Of a stretch of 50,965 nucleotides of DNA, positions 10,986 to 21,619 are shown piece after piece (position 1 is the first letter of the stretch; every line of letters begins with the position of its first letter). Origin of the DNA: Ectocarpus siliculosus (Eukaryota > Sar > Phaeophyceae > Ectocarpales > Ectocarpaceae); the NCBI GenBank assembly GCA_000310025.1, contig FN648755.1:1-50965 (forward strand), in the 5' to 3' direction. The notes under the pieces are model-generated. The model ran no database searches, was not told the origin of the DNA, and saw only the letters and a list, made by a program, of their open reading frames with translations. A program made the position numbers and the translations under genes.

Positions 10986-11414
10986 TCAGCTTGTGAGAAC
11001 GCGTCCGTTGTTGTCGAAACTACATAACCCAGCAACACGGAGTTCGTGGTACGAGATGGCGCCGTATGGTTTCGCTGAGCAGCAGTCATTTTTTATTCCC
11101 CCGAGGGTTGGAGGGTCCGTGAGAACACGACTCTTGGAAATCGCTCTTACCTCATGGGGAAAACGTATCGGGTTGTGAAGAAGAGATGATGCCTTGAAGA
11201 ACTGCCGCCGTTCTACTGCCTCTCTAAAATCCTTTAAAATGCGCGCCGCGGCGGAACTTGTTTCTGGCTCGATCCTCTTCCCGTGACCGGCCATCAACAC
11301 ACGCACCCAGACGTCTAGAAATGGTGTTCGTTCTCGGTCACATCTTTGAAGAAAGACCCGGTTCGTGCTGATTCGCCTTTCATTCGCCCAACGGTGCCTG
11401 TTTGCTATTAACAC
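10986..11414 (-). CDS. Uncertain open frame of 142 codons, unknown product
   Basis: The minus frame has a mixed, natural-looking composition, for example ARILKDFREAVERRQFFKAS and LLHNPIRFPHEVRAISKSRV, without low complexity. It has an ATG start and a TGA end but no known motif, no signal peptide and no clear splice partner. The opposite strand is open too, over a shorter span. It may be a gene fragment or chance. I cannot assign a function. Confidence 0.22.
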   Translation of the reverse strand: MLIANRHRWANERRISTNRVFLQRCDRERTPFLDVWVRVLMAGHGKRIEPETSSAAARILKDFREAVERRQFFKASSLLHNPIRFPHEVRAISKSRVLTDPPTLGGIKNDCCSAKPYGAISYHELRVAGLCSFDNNGRVLTS

Positions 11415-12880
11415 GGCGCCTTACAGATAGTGGCCTGTTCCTCAACTGAGATTTGCTGGGAGAAGAGAATCAAGCAACACAGAACACACATATGGCAACT
11501 CATGTGGTTGGAGGGGAAACGACCCTTTGTCCTCTGGTTCTGTGAACGAACTTGCCTTGGAACAATAATTTGTCCAGACAAAATGTGCAGTATATATAAG
11601 AGTCAACACTTCTCCTGTTCCCAACAGGGCAACGTGTTTCAGTGCGACTCCATCAGCACACGACGGAAATATATTGACGGTTGCGGCTTTTAAATCGACC
11701 ACCGTGCGAAAATGTTTCAAGATGCAGTTATCACATTCTCAGTACGGTCTCCGGTCAGCTTGGGAACGCTGCGGAGGTCAGCAGACGAGATAGAAACGGT
11801 AGCTGCTTGTAGAAACGTACGGGCTGAGGATTCAGCTGCTACAGCAGGAGGTGCAACCTGTGACATTGAAGTTACAGGTGGTGCCACTACCAACGACTGC
11901 GCAATGGTGGGTGCAACTACGGACGTTGAACTCGTGGGCACACTACCTAGACGTACACGAAACCTGAGTGGTCGTGCTTAAAGGTGCAGGTACAGCAACA
12001 CACTAGGCGAGGATGTGATCCAATCGCTGTCTGAGCTGACGGAACGAACGACGGTGCTCCGGGGGACAGGGTTGTCTGCCCGGGCAACAACGGAGGCAAA
12101 AACGGAATGTCTGAACTTCACGAAGAGGTCGTCTAAATGCAGCAACATAAGCAGTACATACATACATGTAGAATCGGCAGTGGCATTGGCTCCATCCGGT
12201 TGCACTGGCTCCAGAAGATGGCGTGGTTGTCGTGCCAGCGCCGGACGATGGAGAGACGACGACGATGAACAGGCGACCGCCAGTGGGGCTGGCTGGTTGT
12301 TCTCCCGGCAACCGGCGGGCCGATAAGAATGTGGGAAGGGAATAATAGGCTAGGACGGAGTCCTGGTAACATCTTCCTCCTCCGAACGAAACGCAACTTG
12401 TAATTTCTTCTTTTTATCAAGTTGTATTGGTATTGGGTATTGGTGATGGTGTTTTTGAGGGTCTCTCACCAACCCAAGAAACTCAAACCTTGTTACACGC
12501 ACTGTCACTGGCGCCAGATGTGAGACGTAGGTCTCCAGGTTCGCGTGTGGCTCAAGTTCCTTTAGGATGTGTGGTGTGGAGACACACCGGTTCAACCCCT
12601 TGTGGAGAGACCGAATGGGTACGGAACGGGTAGAGTTGTGAGTCAGGGGGGAGCGAGCCGGCTGCAGCAAGGTTCAGCGTCCATCGTACACTGACTCTAT
12701 CTGTGGCAACACCCCGAAGGTAGATCTCCGACAGGTCATCTGACGTCACAATCTACGACAGTCTGAGGTGGCATTCACATTTCCCGATAAACGCACCCGG
12801 GGTATCCGCGCCATCTCTGCCGCGTCTTTCTACAAAACCAGTGACGTCATCACACCGAACATGACATGTATTCATCACAG

Positions 12881-12922
12881 AATGGTGCGGACCTGATCCA
12901 AAATGGTGCGGACCTGATCCAA
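12881..12922 (+). repeat. Perfect 21-base tandem duplication
   Basis: AATGGTGCGGACCTGATCC plus AA is repeated twice head to tail at 12881-12901 and 12902-12922 with no mismatch. Confidence 0.92.
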
Positions 12923-13340
12923 AACACGGCGTTACAGAAGTAAGTGTAGTAGAGTGCGGATCCACACGCACACAAAAAATGAATGTTTCATGTTCCAACC
13001 AACAGCAGTCAGTGTGTGCTGCTGAAACAGAGTTGTTACTTATACATAACAGCAGCGGTGCGAACGCATCTATCTGAATCTAGTCGCAATACTGTGTACG
13101 TAGCGCGGACCCAACAAACTCTTTTCGCAACACAGCACAGTAGTAGCACAATAATAGTACGGTGCATAGAGGAGAGGACCCAAGCTCAAACTGCAAATTA
13201 TGAAACTATTCCCGAGATTTCCGTCTCCGATATTTTTCTGCAATTATTAATTCCAAAAATGAATGAATTCAACAGAGAATAGTGGAGAGCCAGTATATTG
13301 CAGACCCACAACAACAATGAACGATCATTATTATAATATG

Positions 13341-13366
13341 TTGTTGTTGTTGTTGTTGTTGTTGTT
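13341..13366 (+). repeat. (TTG)n microsatellite
   Basis: About eight and a half TTG triplets in a row. Confidence 0.95.
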
Positions 13367-13736
13367 TTTCTTCACATTAAACTCGTGTCAGTTGCTAATC
13401 CCAAAATCTAGCAACACGCACATCAGGGAGGCACGCATGCGGCATGCACCTGGCGGCGAGCGCATCGCACGCCACACCATCGAGGAGGACGACCAGCAGC
13501 GTAGACATAGGAATTGTGACAAGACAGATGGCAAATATTGCGTCACAACTTGCCCGCCACATCATGTTATATATATTACAAGGTCCCCCTTCAGGACGTT
13601 GGTGTCAGGCCCCCCGGGGGTGACGCAAGTTGGAAAGGAAATAGTGAAGTCATGGATTAAATTTTAAAGTTCGGTAGTGCTCGCCCCCGTACAAAACATC
13701 GCATGTGTCATGGGACGGAGGAGGAGGTGGAAGGGG

Positions 13737-15298
13737 TTAGCCGAAGTGGCACGGCTGGGTGGACTTGGCGATTAATTGGTCCGTGTCCAGTATGGTCGGG
13801 TCGGCACGTTTGCAGTCACTGCAGCGCTTTGCAACCTGTAGGAATTGCACGAGAAAAATGTGGAAGGGAAAAAAGATGCGTCCTGCGTCAGCATTATGTC
13901 GTTGCGCAGCAAATATAGTGTTAAGAACAGAACACAGAGGAAATTTGCAAATGATGGTGTGGAAAAAACAGCTGTCCTGCGTGAGCATAATTGCGTTGGC
14001 AGCAGAAAGATCACGAACCATACCAAAGAACATGTGCGTGTGCATATTCATTCACGGGCAGGAACACTTAAAAAAATGGCGTGGAACACAAAAAAAAAGC
14101 GTGCACATACACTACGAATGAACATGAAAAGAAGTGGGTCCTGCGTCAGCTGTAGTGTTTGCGCAGCAGGAATGACAGGAACACATACATAACAAACACG
14201 TATGTGCGCATAGTCAGTAATGGTGTCGAACACCAAAAGAAGGTGTGGACATGTAGGATGAAATAAAAAATGTCTTGCGGCAACACACGTTGCACCGAGC
14301 ATGTGCGTGCGGATATGTTCGGGCAGGTTATTAAATCTGGTGTTGTGTTGGGCAGGAAAGGACAGTGGAACACATGCCTAACATGGCAGTGCGCATACTA
14401 ACGGGCAGGAACATCAATAATGATTGGTGTCGTGTTGTGTTGGTCAGGCAGACAGAAGGGGGTAGGGACTGGAAACACATAAATAGGTAGATAGTTTTGT
14501 GAAACAGAAAATAAAAGGACTCACGTCGTCCTCGCCGGCAAACCTAACGTTGACCGGGACGCCCTCCTTCTTGAGGATGATGCAGGCGTCCTCGTTGAGG
14601 CACCAGTTTATGTAACACGAAAGGGCGTTCCACGTCTCTTTGATCACAAGAAGGGAAGGCGATGAACACATCCACATGTATGAGCAGCGTTTTTTGTTGA
14701 AGTAGATCTGTTCATTTTCTGAGTCATTCAACAGCGCAGGGAGGGGCAAAGTTGGTGGGAAAGCCTTACATAGCACAAAAAATGTTGCAAGGTTGCTTGG
14801 TTGTTGTGTGATCTTCCTGTGACAGAAATCAGGAATGAATCGTGTTGGTTCATACAACGTGGGCATGATTCATACCTCATCACGAAGAGCGCCGAAATAT
14901 GATGAAGAGCGCCGAATGCTGTGTGGTGTAAACAACTTTGTATGCACATGATAGCGTCGGCCAAAAATATGAACCGTGTTCATACAAACGACCACGGGCA
15001 TCAACGCGCGAACTCCAAGCCGTGAAGGAAGATCATTCATTGTACTACAGTAGTGCTGCAGATATGCGAAAGCTCTCACCTGGGATGGTATATGCCCACA
15101 CCACTTCGCCAACCTCGAACTCGGAGGCGCAGAGCCAGCAGACCTTTCCGGGTTACTTGATCAAAAGACCGGTCCACGCGCAGGTACCGGCGCTAAAGTT
15201 CCTGCAGGCGGGGTACAGTAGTCGGCCCTGTCTTTGTGGAGGTTGGTGTTGCAACCGGTGCATGGGCAGAGGTATTGCGGCTCGCGGTCGGCCGGGAC
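13737..15298 (-). pseudogene. Gene B: decayed paralogue of gene A (Cys-rich, unknown function)
   Basis: Model on the minus strand: exon 1 up to 15080, exon 2 14637-14525, exon 3 13835-13737. Donors are CCAG|GTGAGA and GAC|GTGAGT, acceptors CAAAG and CCTACAG. Exon 1 shows YLCPCTGCNTNLHKDR, then in another frame YPACRNFSAGTCAW, a TAA at 15153-15155, and KVCWLCASEFEVGEVVW. Exon 2 begins E-TWNALSCYINWC and holds KKEGVPVNVRFAGEDD. Exon 3 reads VAKRCSDCKRADPTILDTDQ to TAA. Intron 1 is phase 1 and falls immediately before E-x-W-N or E-W-N, exactly as in gene A, and the Cys spacing is alike. The frameshift and TAA make this a pseudogene, unless a small intron removes them. An Ala/Ser/Pro-rich frame at 15302-15690, ending beside a GTAAGT, may be its N-terminus. 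Confidence 0.58.
13877..14300 (+). repeat. Degenerate repeats inside intron 2 of gene B
   Basis: A block like TCCTGCGTCAGC(A/T)...GTTGCGCAGCA recurs at about 13881, 13975 and 14139, with a weaker form near 14270, each followed by variants of AGGAACACA and ATGTGCGTGTGCAT. The spacing is irregular (94-164 bases). Confidence 0.5.
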
Positions 15299-15680
15299 TT
15301 ACTCGGGCGAGCCGGCGGCGGCGGCGGCGGCAGCAGCAGATGAGCCAGCACTCGCAGATGAGCCGGCTCCGCTCGCGGGCGACGGGGTAGAAGCAGCCGG
15401 AGAAGCAGCCGGCGGAGAGGACCCGGCGGTGGAGGACGATCGATGCGTTGGTAGCGGCGCTGGAGGCTTGGCGGCATTGGCGAGGCATGGATGTACGGTG
15501 TATTTCGACCGAGGGAGAGAAAGAGGGTGGAAGCTGCTCTGGCGGTGTGAGCTGTGGTTTGTGATGAGAGGGGGGTGTAGAAGGAGTAGATGGGAGGAGA
15601 TCCATCGTGACAGCGAGTGCGGGCAGCCGAATATTTGCATGCCACGGCAGATTTTTGCTTTTGGAAATGATTTTTCTTTT

Positions 15681-16220
15681 TCGTGTTGAATCGGACTTTC
15701 GCCTGTACATGAATAGACATCACATTTTTCTGCACATGACCAACCCGAGAAGGAGTACCGATGCAGATGCATACACCGCGCCGTAGTGTACGAATAAGTG
15801 TTGTGGCGTATCCATCCGTACGGGGAGCGTGCAGCTGGTGCAGTGATTGCCCGCCAGTGATGGCCCGCACCCTTCAGGAGAACTTCGGAGATTTGACGAA
15901 AATAAAAAAAGATGCGAAGAATTCAGTGATCGGCACGTTTCTACCTGTCAGGTTTTTCGTTTTGAGCTTGTGTTGAATCGGACGTTTTCCTGTACATGCA
16001 TAAGCACATAGTTCTATACATGACCAGCCCCGAGAAGGAGTGCTGATGCATACACCGCACAGTATGTGTGAATAAAATACATGTGTTGCTGCTGTTGTCC
16101 ATCTCTGGAGCGTGCACCTGGTGCAGTGGTGATGGCCCGCACCCATTCGGAGAAAATCGGAGATTTGACCTATGAAGAAAAGATCCGAAAAATTCTGTGA
16201 CTGGTATGACGTGTTCCAAT
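15681..16220 (+). repeat. Tandem duplication, period about 287
   Basis: Unit 1 (15681-15967) and unit 2 (15968-16220) share GTGTTGAATCGGAC, CCTGTACATG, CGAGAAGGAGT, GATGCATACACCGC, GTGCAGTG, GATGGCCCGCACCC and CGGAGATTTGAC. The units have diverged and have no shared open frame. They also share the AAAAGATNCGAA end. Confidence 0.8.
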
Positions 16221-16716
16221 CAAACATGGAATATGAATTCCTGCTGTAGGTCTGTGAACGAACATGTATCTTCCACACAATACATTTCCAAACCGGAGGT
16301 GAGAGTTCAAAGCAGAGTCGCGGCCCCGAAGCTGTACGCATGGTCGTACACAGTGTAAAGGCTGTAACAGTTATGATGCTACACTGATTAGGAACCGTCG
16401 AAATGATTCGAAAAATTATTCGACCGTGTTCTCTAAACTTGCGGGGGAAACATCTCCCGGTATGCAACAGAGAAGTGTAAGGAATTGGTTCGGGAGGCAT
16501 TGTCTTCGCGGAACGCGTCCCCTGGGTTTTGGACCAATTTTCGCAACTTTGACGGTTAACTCCACGCGCCACGGAGGTCGGCCGAGCTCCGGACACGGGC
16601 GTAAATGTACCGACGGGCCTCCTGCGTGCCCCTGAGAAGGAACCGCGAGAAAAGACTCGCTGGTGCGAGAGCAAGAAGTGCCGAGGCATGAAAAGTGACC
16701 AAATCTTCTGTGTACA
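16221..16716. other. Gene-free stretch
   Basis: The minus frame across 16416-16640 (Arg/Pro-rich) and the opposing plus frame 16426-16635 are both open. Neither has motifs, so I make no gene call. Confidence 0.3.
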
Positions 16717-18479
16717 TATATATATATACTCACAGGATGGTCGTCGTGACGTGATACATTTCTTGTTAATAGTATGGGAAAAAATAAAAAAAAGATGGCT
16801 CGATTTTTGTAATCCACAGCAGTATGGACCAGACGGTAACTGTACATAGAAGTTGCCGAGTGTCGACTTAGTTGTGCTGTCACAGCATCTTCCACGCACT
16901 TCTGCCAGTGCTGGTTTGTTGGTTGGAGTCTTGTTGGTCGAGATACAGCAGTGGGATTCTCGGGTTGTGGAGGCGAAAGTGAACCAGAGCAGAAAATTGC
17001 ATGCATAGCTCGATTACTGCTGTGTTTTTGCAACAGCAGTATGGACTAGACGCCGAACGACGTCCGTCCGCGTACTACCGCAACGACCTAACTGGATGAG
17101 ATACTTCCTGTCACGGCGAACCATAGTACAATGCGATGCAAACATCCGTTCGTGTGTCGCGCGGCTGCCACATGTGTCGACGACAGGCACACGTAGAGCT
17201 CTCGCCATGTTGTCGTTACCGCGCATGCATGAGGACCCCTCGGAGATCTTCCACATGGTGCTACAACGACAGCAGTACTACTGTACATAGATGTCGTAGG
17301 AGAGCGGAGTTGTGCTGTAACGGCATCTTCCACGCACTCTCCTACCGGTGCTTGTGTCGATTGGAGTCTTGTAGGCCGAAATACAAGAAAGGGTGGGTTG
17401 GGCTCCCGGGTTGTGGAAGAATCTGCCTGCAACAACAGAGAAGGCGGTGTTCTATTTACTACGACAATCCCGCTCAACTTTTTTTTTTTTTTGCGGCATG
17501 TAGTTGCAAAATTTCTTTGCCACTGCCGAAAAAGACCGCTGGATCTTTATGCAGTCCATCTTTCGCATTTATCATTTTATACCGCGAACGACGCAGGACG
17601 AATCGACCTTCATCATTGGTGTTGTTGCTGTGTCTTCACATTACAAACCGTTCCGATCTCTCTCTACCCAGTACCTTCAAATGTCCGCACTTACTTGTGG
17701 ATTACCGTTGGAAATTAATTGTGGGAATCCCTTCATTCCGAGAGAGCCATAATAGGTCGGCATCTGGCCTTTTCTTTTTTTTTATGCACTTCTCTTCTTG
17801 TTGTGAAGTTTTGACGTTGCGCTTGCCATCGTCGCTTAATTAATTAATCAAGTGTTTTTGTCTTCAAACCTTCTCAGCCAGCCTTCAAACTTCTTGTTGA
17901 TACGTCTCCGTGGTAACTTCTCCGCGCATGAGGCATAAGTATGTAGTTATTATGACCTGCGCTTTGACTTTCACGATGGGTATTTTACCCCGGGGTTCCC
18001 CGTCTTGCATTGGTGAGTACCTGCGTTATACGAAAGGATCGTTCCACGACGCAAACAAACGTCGACGTCTCCTTTTTTTTTTTTCCTTCTCACTCCTTCC
18101 TTGCGGCGGTTTTCTCACCGACTTCGAACGTGGGGTGCAATTTCCTCTCTTCGTACCTTCCTCGTCGGCCTTCTCCATCGTTATATACATAATACATACA
18201 TAATGTACGCCTCGATTTTTCGACTTTTCGATCCAATAGACAAGACTACGGACTGACATGTATGTATGTCCCTTCACCCCCGACGGGACTGCGCGCTCGT
18301 CGAGTGCCGAGATTCTTCACCACTCCCTTGCCTCTCCCAACACCGTCCCTTCTTCCCGCCCCTACAAAACCTCTCCCCTTATTCTTATTCTTCCCTTCCT
18401 GCCGGACCCTCACCACCATCGGTCCTGGATGTTGGCCCCCAGCCCCATTGGGGGGCGGGGGGCCAATACTAAACCCTAG
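16717..18479 (-). mobile_element. Non-coding repeat element, left arm of a long inverted pair
   Basis: Read on the minus strand from 18479, it starts CTAGGGTTTAGTATTGG, passes a strong hairpin GGCCCCCCGCCCCCCAATGG / GGCTGGGGGCC, and follows the sequence at 32090-33103 closely down to an A-run at 17476. It then matches 33125-33400 and, after a gap filled in the other copy, 34332-34375. The distal segment occurs twice here (17285-17445 and 16755-17040). No conserved protein is carried, so it is a non-autonomous element or a repeat. The only defined end is the CTAGGG one. Confidence 0.78.
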
Positions 18480-18758
18480 TTCGTATATACATGCGAAAAT
18501 TTAATTACCGATGTTTTCGGTGCAGCTGAGCTATCACAGTTTGTGGTCAATTGCCTGGTTAGTGTATCGATCGGATCGTACCTGCTGTTTCATCCAGCAC
18601 CGTGTCTTCGTCTCGCAGTGGTCCACCGAAGGAGAGGGTATTGGGCTCTGGGCGGGCCGATTTTGGAACCAACCATGACGTGCAATCGGCCGGCGGTGGC
18701 CTATTTGCGCCTAGATATTTAGTATGTAGATGTGCCGGTGGGGTCGTATGTGTTTCGC
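18480..18758. other. Short unassigned stretch
   Basis: No gene or repeat seen between the inverted-repeat arm and the 94-base tandem pair. Confidence 0.35.
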
Positions 18759-18944
18759 GTCTCGAAGATGCGTGCGATCAAAGTCTGTTTCTTAGGCCTT
18801 CGAACGCCGGGAACAGCAGGGAATTCGAACACTGAAAAAAGGGGGGGCGCTCATCTCGAAGATGCGTGCGATCAAAGTCTGTTTCTTAGGCCTTCGAACG
18901 CCGGGAACAGCAGGGAATTCGAACACTGAAAAAAGGGGGGGCAC
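18759..18944 (+). repeat. 94-base tandem duplication, nearly perfect
   Basis: Both units carry CTCGAAGATGCGTGCGATCA, GTCTGTTTCTTAGGCC and CACTGAAAAAAGGGGGGGC; unit starts are 18761 and 18855. The near identity suggests a recent event. Confidence 0.93.
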
Positions 18945-20254
18945 TCAACATCAGCTGACACGAGCTAATTGCGCCGCTTTCCCTATATCTATCCAATTGC
19001 GCCGCTTCACTTTCTCTCCAACTCTTCTCTCTCTCTCTCTCAACCAGTGTTGTTGGATATTGGGTATTGTATCGGATATCGATACAAAACTGATACATAT
19101 CGACGATACGCAGCATCGGTATTGCCGGTTTCCACGCCTATATTTGTCGATACGAATCGGTGTCGGTATCGATATCGGTATTCGATATTCGATATTTTGG
19201 CCCCCTTTTTACAGGGGGGGGTCAGTTTCCCAGCTGTCTACCCCCTTTTTTCGCTCCCAGGCGCCTACGCACCTACTCCTGTCGCCCTCTCCCCTGCCAT
19301 CACAACCACACACCACACACACACTAGCCCCTGCCAGCCACACACCACACCAACAGCGCCTGTGTCTCAGCTCCTGAGAACCACATCGGTGTGCAACATG
19401 AGCCTTCAAGAATTCAGCTTTGTCGCCGGCGATAGCGCTGCCTCTGCCGAATGAGTAGCAGTCATCCCCGTTAGAGTCAGCTTGCCTCCTTACGTAGGTT
19501 TGGCGTTTCCCGCAGTTTCAGCAGTAATGTAGAGCTACAACATTAGTGCGAACAGAGGCCGTACCTCCTGCGGACAATTTATGCTGTGTGAACTTGGTTT
19601 TGGGACTTGTAATACGTAATGGCAAGGTGTGCTTGATTTCATGTCCGACCACTTGGGCGTGTGATGAATAAAGGTGATTGATGTCGTGTTCTTGTTTGGC
19701 AAGCGTTTGATTTTCGCACATAATGTTTTCGCCATGTTTTTCTTTTGTTTCCTTTTGGCTGTTGGGTTTCTAGAGTTGATACTCGCTCGAGGTGCATTGC
19801 TGATTGTTGGGCACCCACAACCGGTGGGTGGAATTTTGCATGCCTAACTTTGAAGGTAGTAAAGATAAAACCAAGTAGAAAGTGTGTTCGAGTTTTTTCC
19901 GCGTTTCTTTGTCATGAAATCCTGCTCGCAGCCGAGCTTGCACTGATTCGATCGCAACCGTACGGCGGTGTTATAGTGTGTACGTGTATACACACATGCA
20001 CACTGACTGTAAAATGTAAAATATATCTGGTGGACATAGCTACACAACCAACTTTTTTTTGCCTCTTGCACGATGCAGTTTTTGTATGTATGTATGCGCA
20101 ACAACATCACATCACAACGTGTGCCCGCTGTTGCTGTGCTCGTCGTCGTGATGATGTTCAACTGCACACACACACCTGGCACCTGGCAAACACCACTACT
20201 TCCATGCCGCCAGACCATGCGCGCACGCCTTGCGCACTGCTGTATACTTCAGAT
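18945..20254. other. Gene-free stretch rich in GATA/ATCG motifs
   Basis: A CT run lies at 19022-19040. Around 19070-19195 the sequence is dense in TATCGATA-like words (ATCGATAC, GGTATCGATATCGG, ATTCGATATTCGATA), similar in texture to the small inverted-repeat element at 20255. No coding support. Confidence 0.4.
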
Positions 20255-20361
20255 AAGGGTGTCGATACTCGATACGTATCGAGCCATTTTCGGGATATCG
20301 AACAAAATATCGGTACTTGTGTTTTTTTCTCGATACGATGGGCGTATTGTATCGAACCCTT
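20255..20361. mobile_element. Small MITE-like element (107 bases)
   Basis: It begins AAGGGTGTCGATACTCGATAC and ends with the reverse complement of AAGGGTTCGATACAATAC, so the two ends are imperfect inverted repeats. Internal TATCG/CGATA words add to the fold. No target duplication is evident. Confidence 0.5.
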
Positions 20362-20369
20362 CTGCCCGA

Positions 20370-20638
20370 CCAATATCCAATACTGCTCTCAACTGACTGC
20401 AATTCCCTCATAAGCTCATCATTCCAACCATAAACCAAACCTTCCTTACTTGTAGTCTCCATCTCATACACTTTCCATGACCTTATTTGACGATATCTCA
20501 ACCCGAACTAATTCCAACCCTGCTCCCAGAGCCATCATTCTTAAGTCCATTCCATCACGCCTCAACATATATACTGCGATTAAACTACCCCAAGTCTTCT
20601 TACACTGACCAAAACTAGGGTTGGCTTATTGCACGACA
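20370..20638 (-). repeat. 3' LTR of the chromovirus (outer end uncertain)
   Basis: A polypurine tract of eight G (plus-strand C-run 20643-20650) is followed on the minus strand by CGAATGTCGTGCAATAAGCC, so the LTR begins TGTCGTGC at 20638. A TATATATG box lies about 60 bases inside. The outer end is not fixed because no second LTR is available; a MITE-like element abuts it. Confidence 0.5.
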
Positions 20639-20957
20639 TTCGCCCCCCCCAGGTTCAACGCATACTTATCTTCGATCGGTCTCGTTTGAATTGACACTCA
20701 ACAACAGCGTGCAATACCTGACCTACCACCAATATCTTTCTCTCAACAAGTCCAAACGTTTTATCACCAGAATACCAACTCATGTAATACACACACCAAT
20801 TCCGTCTCGACCGTGGTACCACTGCAATATGACTCCATCACAAGGTACATTATTTAGCCAAAACAACAATTGCTCCAACACATCAAATTTTGACCCGTAT
20901 TCGACTGCACCACTTGGCACACTTTTCCGCAGTCCTACGCACTTCAAAATCCAACAC

Positions 20958-21545
20958 TTAATCATCCTCCAACTCAAACATGTACTTCTTCACACTTTTC
21001 GCCGTTCGGTGTGCATGCCAGCACCACGTCCCTGGATCTTGTACCAAGTTGTCCGTCGTCAAGTTCTTCTCCACAAGTGCCACATGGATGTTTTTGCCGA
21101 TGTCCACCAGCTTGATAGTATGTTTGATGCCTTCTTCCTACCTCGGATCCGGAGTCACCTGCACCACCTTCGCAAACTGCCACCCAGCCTTAACCGTCTT
21201 AAAATATAAATATGCACCAATCATCGCCCTACTTCGAAGACTCGGCCTACCCCGGGTGTCACAACAAAGTTTGCAATATTTCTGCACGTGTCTTTCTTCC
21301 TTCCTGCTAGCAATCGTCCTCTTTGCACCCTGAATACGGTACCTCCGATACCTAATGTTCCCTCCGGCCGATTGTTCCGGCTGCTCATTCCAATACTTAA
21401 GTGCCACGTCTTCATATTGCTCCAACTCTACTTCATGCTCCCACGTACACTTAGCCAACCCCGTCCAATGCGTGTAGTACTGAACCGCGCCCTTGCCACT
21501 GATACCTCGACATATCCTGTGCCTTGATATTCTACACGGGACCAA
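20958..21545 (-). pseudogene. Chromovirus pol C-terminus: chromodomain plus extension
   Basis: The frame reads ISRHRICRGISGKGAVQYYT, then HWTGLAKCTWEHEVELEQYE and VALKYW, which fits the chromodomain pattern (aromatic strand, W-x-G, T/S-W-E, helix ending in W). Chromodomains of integrases steer insertion to marked chromatin. About 100 further residues follow (for example SRAMIGAYLYFKTVKAGWQF), then a TAG, and the same frame continues HTIKLVDIGKNIHVALVEKN to TAA 20958-20960. This extension beyond the chromodomain is unusual and unrecognised. Confidence 0.78.
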
Positions 21546-21619
21546 TTCCTTACTATCTATCCACTTCTTCCTCCACGTCCTCTGCCGTAAGATGGAACGG
21601 AGGCGCCAGCTCTGAAAAC

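Larger units (their letters stand above)
11415..13736. other. Stretch without a supportable gene
   Basis: A TATATATAAGAG box lies at 11590-11603, upstream of a weak open frame (11712-11981) built on a degenerate GGTGCAAC-type repeat. There is a perfect 21-base tandem pair at 12881-12922 and a (TTG)n run at 13341-13366. The 11717-12311 minus frames are Pro/Ala/Ser/Val-rich and could be low-complexity coding, but nothing decides it. Confidence 0.35.

Noticed and set aside
11712-12326. Plus frames behind a TATATATAAGAG box and overlapping minus frames rich in Pro/Ala/Val
   Set aside because: Both strands are open over a degenerate repeat and there is no motif or homologous copy to choose between them; the TATA-like box alone is not enough.
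15193-15870. 225-codon and overlapping minus-strand frames rich in Pro/Ser/Ala/His
   Set aside because: Three overlapping frames are open because of GC-rich triplet runs. Only the Cys-rich frames matching gene A have comparative support; the Ala/Ser-rich one is mentioned as a possible N-terminus of gene B.
16416-17033. 205-codon minus frame and its echoes at 17088-17477 (-) and 33088-33363 (+)
   Set aside because: The shared peptide ENPTAVSRPTRLQ...CVEDAVTA follows the DNA repeat; the copies diverge without keeping the frame, so it is the non-coding element rather than a gene.
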